The notes beneath the pieces are model-generated. The model searched no databases, was not told where the DNA came from, and saw nothing but the letters and a program-made list of their open reading frames with translations. A DNA stretch of 64,000 nucleotides. Source: an uncultured Bacilli bacterium. Its GTDB lineage: Bacteria; Bacillota_I; Bacilli_A; RF39; UBA660. Position numbers and translations under genes: made by a program. The stretch covers positions 1 through 64,000 of the forward strand of contig CAJUBJ010000001.1 in assembly GCA_910584655.1 (NCBI GenBank), read 5' to 3'. Position 1 is the stretch's first letter, and every line of letters starts with the position of its first letter. Shown here piece after piece: positions 39,619 through 46,301 of the stretch.

Positions 39619-42302
39619 TTTTCGTCTTGATCTTCATTTTCACCAGGTAGTTCTGGTATAGAAGAATTTTTTATGTCAACTTGAATGTTTAGTCCAGAAC
39701 TCATATTTGCTTTAAAAATACTATATGATGATTTTATTACAAATTTATAAGTTCCATCACTAGGAGCATTATATATAAAATATGTATTAGGAGTATATCC
39801 TAGTGGTTGTAATGTACCATTGTTATCAAGATATATTTGATATCCAACTGTACCTATATTGTTTGTATTATATGTATTTCTTTTATCTAGATATATGGAT
39901 GCAAATTGTCCATAATTATCATTGAAATAATTTTTTAAATATGTTGGATTTATTGCATCAGGGATTGCAATTTCATCCCAGCTAAGATTGATTTGGTTGC
40001 CAGTTACGTCTGCGCTTCCATTTGTTGGATTTCGTAATTGTTCAAATCTTTCCGATACCTCACTTGGCTCAGTCCCCTTCTTAAAAAGCTCGCGAGATAT
40101 TAAATCAGCAGGTGTATAACTAGAAGGTATTTGCGCAGGTTTTGTTTCTAATTCGTAGCTTGCTGATATTACTCCTGATGGTTTTGAAAATTTAGAATTT
40201 TTCTTATATATTTTATTTGCTAGAATAGCTGATATTTTCTTTCTTTCAATTGCGGCATCTATAGCATTTGTATAAGTTTTATTGTCTGCTACATAATCAA
40301 CTCCATACCAGAATGCAATTACGTAATCTGGTGAGTATGTTACTACCCAGTTTGCAGCAGATGAACTATCTGGAATGCCAACTTTTCTCATAAATGATGT
40401 ATCATAAGTTGCTGTTCCTGTTTTAGATGCAATCTCTGTTCCAGAAACATTTATTGATCCACCAACACCATTTTTAGTTGCAGAGATTAACATATCTGTT
40501 ATCATGTAGGCTGTTTCAGCACTCATTGCTTGTATTTTATCTTTTTTGTTTTCTTTTACTTCATCTGTTTCTTTGTATATTATTTTTGTATATGAATATG
40601 GTTCGATGTAGTAGCCACCTCTTGCAAACGCTCCATATGCAGCAGCCATTTCTTTTGGACTCATTTCTAGACCACCACCAATAGCATAAGCTTCATAAAG
40701 GTTGCAATCTATTGCTTGGCCTTGACTGTTGTATTTGCAATAGTCTATTCCTAGATTATGAACAAATTCAGATATTTTATTTTTATCTACAGCTTGAAAA
40801 GCTTGAACAGCAGGAATATTTCTTGATTCAACTAGTGCTTGACGCATAGTCATTGCACCTTTGTAGTCTTTATTAGCATTTGTTAATTCTTGACCATTTG
40901 AGTAAGTCATTTTGTTATCAAAGAATAAAGTTCCAGTATTTCCGTTATTGTATTCGATGTATGGTCCGTAGGCAAACATTGGTTTAGCTGTTGAACCAGG
41001 TTGAAATTTACTTGTAGCACGTGTTAATTGACGAGCTGCATTTTGATGACGACCATTATTAACAGCAGCAATAGAACCATCATGAACGTCAGTAACAATG
41101 GCAGCTATTTGAACAACGTCTCTATAATCATTGTATTTGTAGACTTTCCATTTGTATCCTAGGTTACCTTCATTTAAGTCAGTCATATATTGTTGTAATT
41201 CAGGGTCTAGGGTAGTATATATTTCCATTGAAGTTGTATAAGGATTAAATCCTGTATCGTCTTCAACTTCATCTAATACTAAGTCTAGAAATTGTTGATA
41301 CTTGTTCATTGTTTCGGTTTTTTGTTCAGCAAGTAATGAACTAACAGGGATGGCTTTTGCGTCTTCGGCTTGTTCTTCTGTTATATAACCATGTCTAACC
41401 ATCAAGTCTAAAACGATAGCACGTCTATTTGTTGCTCTGTCTTCATATTTATATGGATTATAATATGATGGTCCATTAAATAGTCCGACTAATAATGCAG
41501 ATTCTGTAAGTGATAAATCACTAATGGATTTTCCAAAGTAAGTTTGAGCTGCTTGTTCAACTCCAAAAGCATTAAATCCTAGTTCTTGTGAGTTAGCATA
41601 AAATTCAATTATTTCTTCTTTAGTATAGTTTCTTTCAATTAAGAATATTGACATATAGATATCGGTGAACTTACGAATAATTCCTTTAGCACCTTTACTG
41701 GCTATATTACCATTTTCTTGTTTACTGAAAGTGTTTTTTGCCACTTGCATTGTTAACGTAGAGGCACCACCAGCACTACTATTACCACTTAATTGTCCAA
41801 GAGAAGCTTTGATGAAACGAATTACATCGAAGCCATTATGTTGGAAGAATCTTGAATCTTCTGTTGCAACTAATGCGTCAATGAATGTTTGAGGAAGTTC
41901 TTCGTATGTTTTTAATTCTCTTTGTTCTGTACCTACACGAGCGAATTCATTACCATTTTTGTCATATAAGATAGATGCTTCTCGTGAGTATAATTTATCA
42001 GTTTCAAAAGGTGGGGCAGATATTACTATATAAGTGCAAAATGCCATTAAAAGTATCATAACACTAATACCGCATAACATAAGTAACGATAAAATATTAT
42101 TTATCAATTTTGATTTGTTTTTTTTCTTCTTTTTAGAAGGGCTAACTTTTTCAAGTTTTATTGTCCTTTTTGAAGAAATTTTTGTTTTGGGGTCTTTTAT
42201 GTCTTTTGTTTTTTTAACTTCTTTTTTAATTGTTATAGCTTTTTTTTCCTTATTCAAATTCTTGTTCTTACTATTAGAATCTGGTAATTTTTTTATAGCC
42301 AT
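39612..42302 (-). CDS. ponA: Class A penicillin-binding protein 1A (transglycosylase/transpeptidase)
   Basis: 896 residues. A long Lys-rich cytoplasmic tail (1-66) and one membrane helix (67-95) lead to a GT51 transglycosylase with Glu148 in TEDSRFFQHNG and GASTLTMQVAKN. The transpeptidase has Ser437-x-x-Lys440 (GSTAKP), SRN in VESRNIP, and KTGTA. A C-terminal fibronectin-III-like region (about 760-880) and acidic tail follow. It polymerises and cross-links peptidoglycan. It lies 4 nt after recU in the same minus-strand transcript, the conserved recU-ponA pair of Bacillota. Confidence 0.96.
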   Translation of the reverse strand: MAIKKLPDSNSKNKNLNKEKKAITIKKEVKKTKDIKDPKTKISSKRTIKLEKVSPSKKKKKNKSKLINNILSLLMLCGISVMILLMAFCTYIVISAPPFETDKLYSREASILYDKNGNEFARVGTEQRELKTYEELPQTFIDALVATEDSRFFQHNGFDVIRFIKASLGQLSGNSSAGGASTLTMQVAKNTFSKQENGNIASKGAKGIIRKFTDIYMSIFLIERNYTKEEIIEFYANSQELGFNAFGVEQAAQTYFGKSISDLSLTESALLVGLFNGPSYYNPYKYEDRATNRRAIVLDLMVRHGYITEEQAEDAKAIPVSSLLAEQKTETMNKYQQFLDLVLDEVEDDTGFNPYTTSMEIYTTLDPELQQYMTDLNEGNLGYKWKVYKYNDYRDVVQIAAIVTDVHDGSIAAVNNGRHQNAARQLTRATSKFQPGSTAKPMFAYGPYIEYNNGNTGTLFFDNKMTYSNGQELTNANKDYKGAMTMRQALVESRNIPAVQAFQAVDKNKISEFVHNLGIDYCKYNSQGQAIDCNLYEAYAIGGGLEMSPKEMAAAYGAFARGGYYIEPYSYTKIIYKETDEVKENKKDKIQAMSAETAYMITDMLISATKNGVGGSINVSGTEIASKTGTATYDTSFMRKVGIPDSSSAANWVVTYSPDYVIAFWYGVDYVADNKTYTNAIDAAIERKKISAILANKIYKKNSKFSKPSGVISASYELETKPAQIPSSYTPADLISRELFKKGTEPSEVSERFEQLRNPTNGSADVTGNQINLSWDEIAIPDAINPTYLKNYFNDNYGQFASIYLDKRNTYNTNNIGTVGYQIYLDNNGTLQPLGYTPNTYFIYNAPSDGTYKFVIKSSYSIFKANMSSGLNIQVDIKNSSIPELPGENEDQDEKE

Positions 42303-42305
42303 ATT

Positions 42306-42869
42306 TTACTCTCCTTTAAAATAAATTTTATCAACAATTTTTAGATAATCTAATTGTGGTTGATAAGCTTCTTTTATTATATAAGCTTTTTCTTTTATGT
42401 AATCATAGCTAATTGATTTACGTTTTTCAGTATCAATATAATGAATATAATCTTCCCCAGTTAAAAGATAATTAATATTATTCATTCTTATTATAAGAAA
42501 GACTATACCACCATGTTTAATTACATTTCTTATTTGTATCGTTTGATGTTCATGAACATTGGATAGAGGAAAAGATGTTTTGTTTAAAGTTTCTTTTGCA
42601 TCAAATTCAATGTATTTTCCATTGTATAATCCATTATAATCTAAGGTTGATTGCTCTTTAAAATAAGCTTTTTCAATTGTTTTTTTGTGATTTTTATAGG
42701 AAACATCTACAATACCTATTGGAGTAGGTTTCTTATATATTAATGCAATGTCTTTTCTTAAATAATATTCATTACTACTATTTAGTGCTGATTCTAAGTT
42801 CATTCCACGATTACTATGGGATACACTTAATTTTGTAAATTCTTTTTTTATATTGTTGGGATATTGCAT
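42306..42869 (-). CDS. recU: Holliday junction resolvase RecU
   Basis: 187 residues with the RecU family pattern: SHSNRGMNLESALNSSN near the N terminus, the nuclease residues in YIEFDAKET, then HEHQTIQIRNVIKHGGI. It cuts four-way DNA junctions in recombination and chromosome segregation. The ATG at 42869 is chosen because AAGGTG overlaps an upstream in-frame GTG (42878). A TATAAT on the minus strand at 42887-42892 would give a leader of about 12 nt. Confidence 0.94.
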   Translation of the reverse strand: MQYPNNIKKEFTKLSVSHSNRGMNLESALNSSNEYYLRKDIALIYKKPTPIGIVDVSYKNHKKTIEKAYFKEQSTLDYNGLYNGKYIEFDAKETLNKTSFPLSNVHEHQTIQIRNVIKHGGIVFLIIRMNNINYLLTGEDYIHYIDTEKRKSISYDYIKEKAYIIKEAYQPQLDYLKIVDKIYFKGE

Positions 42870-42886
42870 CAGAATCACCTTATTTA

Positions 42887-42892
42887 ATTATA
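42887..42892 (-). promoter_or_regulatory. Putative -10 of recU-ponA
   Basis: Minus-strand TATAAT, 18 nt upstream of the recU ATG. The -35 region is not recognisable. Confidence 0.45.
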
Positions 42893-43015
42893 CTATATAA
42901 TGAAAAGAAAATATAGTGTTTAAGGAAGTGTTTACACTACTTATTTTTTCTAATTTTGTCTAATATAATGAATAATTTATGTGTTTTAGGTATTATATTT
43001 TTAGGAGGAATATAA

Positions 43016-43108
43016 ATGAGAGTGGAATATTTTATACAAGAGATGATTGATATGGTAGATACAGTACAGATGGAATTAGTGGCTCTTTCTCGTAACCTTG
43101 ACAAATAG
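43016..43108 (+). CDS. Putative 30-residue small protein upstream of gpsB
   Basis: ATG at 43016 follows a perfect ribosome binding site (TAGGAGGA, 43001-43008). The 30-residue product (starting MRVEYFIQEMID, ending ALSRNLDK) is an acidic amphipathic helix. A TATAAT at 42964-42969 is a possible -10. The gpsB promoter overlaps the end of this frame (TTGACA at 43098-43103). The strong site and the clean stop argue for translation, but the short length means it could also be a leader peptide. No family is recognised. Confidence 0.55.
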   Translation: MRVEYFIQEMIDMVDTVQMELVALSRNLDK

Positions 43109-43127
43109 TATTATATAGATATATAAT
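43098..43127 (+). promoter_or_regulatory. Promoter of gpsB
   Basis: TTGACA (43098-43103), 18-nt spacer, TATAAT (43122-43127). Confidence 0.78.
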
Positions 43128-43154
43128 TTATGTCATAAGAAGGGTGATTTGTTT

Positions 43155-43487
43155 ATGTATAATGATAAAATTGTACTTACTCCACAAGAGATTTTGGATA
43201 AGGAATTTAAAATTGATGCTAGAGGTTATAGACCACAAGAAGTTGATAAATTTTTGGATCTAGTTATTAATGATTATAATGAATTTATCATTGAGATAAA
43301 GAAATTAAAAAAAGAAGTAGCGTTGCTTAATGACGAGAATGGGAAGCTAAAGAATGAGCTTAGACGCATTAAGGCTAATATTGAAGCTGCTGAGGAATCA
43401 GCTTCAAGTAGTTCAGTTAGCAATGTTGACCTTCTTAGAAGACTAAGTCAACTTGAGAAAGTTGTCTATGGTAAAAATGAAGAATAG
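43155..43487 (+). CDS. gpsB: Cell division regulator GpsB
   Basis: 110 residues. The N-terminal DivIVA-type membrane-binding domain (LTPQEILDKEFKIDARGYRP, then QEVDKFLDLVINDY) is followed by a coiled coil and a short C-terminal trimerising helix (VDLLRRLSQLEKVVYG). GpsB shuttles class A PBPs such as PonA between side wall and septum and links to PrkC, both encoded in this window. The ATG at 43155 follows AAGGGTG. rnpB lies directly downstream, as in B. subtilis. Confidence 0.93.
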   Translation: MYNDKIVLTPQEILDKEFKIDARGYRPQEVDKFLDLVINDYNEFIIEIKKLKKEVALLNDENGKLKNELRRIKANIEAAEESASSSSVSNVDLLRRLSQLEKVVYGKNEE

Positions 43488-43499
43488 TAATTAAATCTA

Positions 43500-43845
43500 A
43501 ATTTTAAGGCAAATGCTACATAATTTATGTAGAGGAAAGTCCAAGCTCACACAATCTGTGATGATTGTAGTGTTTGTGCTAAGGGAAAAAATAACCTTAG
43601 GTAGTACTTTGTACTAACGGCTTCGAAATAGTCCCTCGTGGATTAAATTAGATGTAAAAGTGCCAAAGAGACGAGTCTAAAGAGCAATCTTTAGAGTGGA
43701 ACGTGGTAAACCCCGCAAGTGAGAAACTCAAATTTTGGTAGAGGAGTCTTTGCTAGGAAATAAGAACGATGCAAAGGACCTATTTTATAGGTAGATAAAT
43801 ATTTGCCACCCAGTAATGGGTACAGAACGTGGCTTATTAAAATTT
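43500..43845 (+). ncRNA. rnpB: RNase P RNA
   Basis: Catalytic RNA that trims tRNA 5' ends. The conserved core is clear: GAGGAAAGTCCAAGCTC (43532-43548), a middle region with AACCCCGCAAG-like GTGGTAAACCCCGC (43704-43717), GAGAAACTCAAATT, and the 3' core ACAGAACGTGGCTTA (43822-43836), which forms P4 with the 5' part. The ends pair (AAATTTTAAGG with TTAAAATTT) as P1. Placement just after gpsB is typical of Bacilli. It fills the gap between gpsB and the RodZ-like gene. Confidence 0.96.
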
Positions 43846-43885
43846 TTATTTTATTAATTATTCAATAGAAAAGGAGTGAATAATC

Positions 43886-44368
43886 TTGAATGAGATTGGC
43901 GAGCTCTTGCGTTCAACGCGTGAAGAGTCAGGCGTAAGCTTAGAAGAAGCCAGTGGTGATTTAGAGATTAAGACGCTAATATTAGAAAATATCGAAGATG
44001 GAAACATTGGATGTTTTAAAGATATCTTTGTACTTAAAGATTATATATATGATTATGCTAAGTACTTGGGTTTAGAACCTGAAAAAATAATAGATGAATT
44101 TAATGAGTATCTTTTTGAATATACTTCAAAGATACCACTAGAAGATATCGAAAAGGCAATGAAAGAACAACAAAAAGAAGAGATACAAACTGAAAAGATA
44201 GTATCTCCATATACTAATTCAACAAAGAAGCCAGCTAATAAGTTAGTTGTCATCTTGTTAATTGCTGTAGCTGTTTTAGTTGTGCTGGTAGTATTTTGGT
44301 CTATTAAGCAGATAACTATTGATAATGTGACTACAAATATGGTTAGTTATGTAAATAGTAGTAGATAA
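43886..44368 (+). CDS. Short RodZ-like membrane protein with N-terminal helix-turn-helix
   Basis: 160 residues. The N-terminal RodZ-type HTH (GELLRSTREESGVSLEEAS, about 4-70, ending in YDYAKYLGLEPEKII) is followed by a linker, a membrane helix (about 112-135, LVVILLIAVAVLVVLVVFW) and only about 20 outer residues. The periplasmic domain of full RodZ is missing. RodZ links MreB-type filaments to the wall machinery; a short form may keep only the cytoplasmic part of that role. The start is TTG, 9 nt after AAGGAG (43871-43876); no in-frame ATG is near. pgsA follows 10 nt downstream, as in B. subtilis ymfM-pgsA. Confidence 0.8.
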   Translation: MNEIGELLRSTREESGVSLEEASGDLEIKTLILENIEDGNIGCFKDIFVLKDYIYDYAKYLGLEPEKIIDEFNEYLFEYTSKIPLEDIEKAMKEQQKEEIQTEKIVSPYTNSTKKPANKLVVILLIAVAVLVVLVVFWSIKQITIDNVTTNMVSYVNSSR

Positions 44369-44378
44369 GGTGTGTTTT

Positions 44379-45011
44379 ATGGAAAAAAAGAAAGCTAAAA
44401 AGAAGGGTATGAATTTACCTAATAAAATTACTTGTGTAAGACTTGTAATGTCTGCAATTGTTTTAATTATGTTGTGTATGCCATGGGGATCAGTTGGAGT
44501 AGAATTTCCAGTATATAATATATTTGGAGTTGAAAATGTAGATTTAAAATATATTATATGTGGTGTATTATTTATGATAGGATCTGTTACTGATTTCTTA
44601 GATGGGTATATTGCTAGAAAATATAATCTTGTTACTGATTTTGGTAAAGTAATGGATGCTATTGCCGATAAAGTTTTGGTTAATGGAGTATTAATTATCT
44701 TAGCTTATGATAAGTTTATACCATTAATAGTTCCTGTTATTATAATTACAAGAGATATAGTAGTAGATTCTATTAAAATGGCTTCAGGCAATAAAGGAAA
44801 AGTTGTTGCTGCTTCTTGGCCTGGTAAAATTAAGACAATTTGTATGATGATAGGTGTAACATTAGTATTCTTTTATAATATGCCATTTGCATTTATAGGT
44901 AAAGGAATTAGAATAGATTATTTATTTGTATATGTTGCTACTATTATGAGTATAGTATCTGCTTGTCAATATTATTTAGCAAATAAAGATTTTATCTTTA
45001 CAGAAATGTAA
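44379..45011 (+). CDS. pgsA: CDP-diacylglycerol-glycerol-3-phosphate 3-phosphatidyltransferase
   Basis: 210-residue membrane enzyme making phosphatidylglycerol phosphate, the first step to phosphatidylglycerol. The CDP-alcohol phosphotransferase signature DG-x2-AR-x8-G-x3-D-x3-D is complete (DGYIARKY...DFGKVMDAIAD). About six hydrophobic segments. The N terminus has a Lys-rich stretch (KKKAKKKG) before NLPNKIT. The ATG at 44379 is preferred to the GTG at 44370, which sits in the AAGGTG site. Confidence 0.94.
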   Translation: MEKKKAKKKGMNLPNKITCVRLVMSAIVLIMLCMPWGSVGVEFPVYNIFGVENVDLKYIICGVLFMIGSVTDFLDGYIARKYNLVTDFGKVMDAIADKVLVNGVLIILAYDKFIPLIVPVIIITRDIVVDSIKMASGNKGKVVAASWPGKIKTICMMIGVTLVFFYNMPFAFIGKGIRIDYLFVYVATIMSIVSACQYYLANKDFIFTEM

Positions 45012-45018
45012 AAAACGT

Positions 45019-45056
45019 GAATTTCAGTAAAAAAAGTACTTGAAATTCTTTTTTTA
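45019..45056 (+). terminator. Intrinsic terminator after pgsA
   Basis: GAATTTCA (45019-45026) pairs with TGAAATTC (45041-45048), followed by seven or more T. Confidence 0.85.
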
Positions 45057-45074
45057 TTGTAAAAAACAGTGACA

Positions 45075-45088
45075 AAAACAAATGTTCG
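45075..45088 (+). promoter_or_regulatory. Possible LexA (SOS) box before recA
   Basis: The 14-mer AAAACAAATGTTCG matches the Bacillus consensus CGAAC-n4-GTTCG well on its right half and at 11 of 14 positions of a typical box (CGAACATATGTTCG). It lies 8 nt upstream of the recA -35, a position suited to repression. Confidence 0.5.
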
Positions 45089-45096
45089 AAAAAGTG

Positions 45097-45124
45097 TTGA
45101 CAAATACATTTAAAATATTATAAA
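45097..45124 (+). promoter_or_regulatory. Promoter of recA
   Basis: TTGACA (45097-45102), 16-nt spacer, TATAAA (45119-45124). Confidence 0.75.
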
Positions 45125-45162
45125 ATGAAGATGTCATTAAACATGTGGGAGGAAAAAACAAA

Positions 45163-46242
45163 ATGAAAACAGTTAAAGAACAAGATAAAGCATTGGAACA
45201 AGTTTTAGCAGATATTGAAAAACAATTTGGTAAAGGGTCAATAATGAAGCTAGGTTCTGATGCACATTTGAATATAGAAGCGACTTCATCTGGATCAATA
45301 ACTCTTGATGTAGCGTTGGGAGTTGGAGGTTATCCAAAGGGTAGAATAGTTGAGATATATGGACCAGAATCTTCTGGTAAAACAACATTTGCTTTACATG
45401 CAATTGCAGAAGTTCAAAAGAATGGTGGTAGAGCAGCATTTATTGATGCTGAACATGCATTAGATCCTGTATATGCTCAAAATTTAGGAGTTAATTTAGA
45501 TGAGTTGTTATTATCTCAACCTGATACTGGGGAACAGGCCTTAGATATATGTGAAGCTTTAGTTAGAAGTGAAATAATCGATTTGGTTGTAATAGATTCA
45601 GTTGCAGCATTGGTGCCACAAGCTGAAATAGAGGGTGAGATGGGAGATGCTCATGTTGGATTACAAGCTAGGTTGATGTCTCAAGCGTTACGTAAATTAT
45701 CTGGAACTTTAAATAAAACTAAAACAACAGCTATATTTATTAATCAATTACGTGAAAAAGTTGGTGTTATGTTTGGAAATCCAGAAACTACACCTGGAGG
45801 TAGAGCGTTAAAATTCTACTCATCAATTAGGCTTGAAGTTAGAAGAGCTGAACAAATTAAACAAGGCGATAAAATTATGGGTAATAAGACAAATGTCAAA
45901 GTTGTAAAAAATAAAGTTGCTCCACCATTTAGAACTGCAACACTAGATATTATGTATGGTGAGGGTGTTTCTAGAGAGGGAGAAATTGTTGATTTAGCAA
46001 CAGAAATTGGAGTACTTGAGAAGAGTGGTGCTTGGTATTCATATAATGGTGAGAAAGTTGGACAAGGTAAGGAAAATGTTAAAGTATTGCTTAAAGATAC
46101 TCCTGAATTAAGAGATGAATTAGAATATATGATACGTGAACATTACGATATTATTAATGGAATGAAAAAACCTAGTGGTAAGAAGAAAAACAATAAAGTA
46201 GAAATAGATCCAGAAACTGGAGAAGTTTTAGGAGAAGAGTAA
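45163..46242 (+). CDS. recA: Recombinase RecA
   Basis: 359 residues, typical length. Walker A GPESSGKTT begins at residue 67. VVIDSVAALVP, NQLREKVGVMFGNPETTPGG (DNA-binding loop 2) and the acidic Glu-rich tail are all present. It forms filaments on single-stranded DNA, drives strand exchange and triggers LexA cleavage. The ATG at 45163 is used, 10 nt after GGGAGG. It is a single-gene transcript between terminators, probably SOS-controlled. Confidence 0.98.
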   Translation: MKTVKEQDKALEQVLADIEKQFGKGSIMKLGSDAHLNIEATSSGSITLDVALGVGGYPKGRIVEIYGPESSGKTTFALHAIAEVQKNGGRAAFIDAEHALDPVYAQNLGVNLDELLLSQPDTGEQALDICEALVRSEIIDLVVIDSVAALVPQAEIEGEMGDAHVGLQARLMSQALRKLSGTLNKTKTTAIFINQLREKVGVMFGNPETTPGGRALKFYSSIRLEVRRAEQIKQGDKIMGNKTNVKVVKNKVAPPFRTATLDIMYGEGVSREGEIVDLATEIGVLEKSGAWYSYNGEKVGQGKENVKVLLKDTPELRDELEYMIREHYDIINGMKKPSGKKKNNKVEIDPETGEVLGEE

Positions 46243-46263
46243 GATTTTACTTTTCTCTTTTTT
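46233..46263 (+). terminator. Intrinsic terminator after recA
   Basis: AGAGTAA pairs imperfectly with TTACTTTTCTCT, followed by six T. Confidence 0.7.
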
Positions 46264-46301
46264 GATGTATAATAACTTTTTAAGTTTAGGGGGATTTATT
46301 A

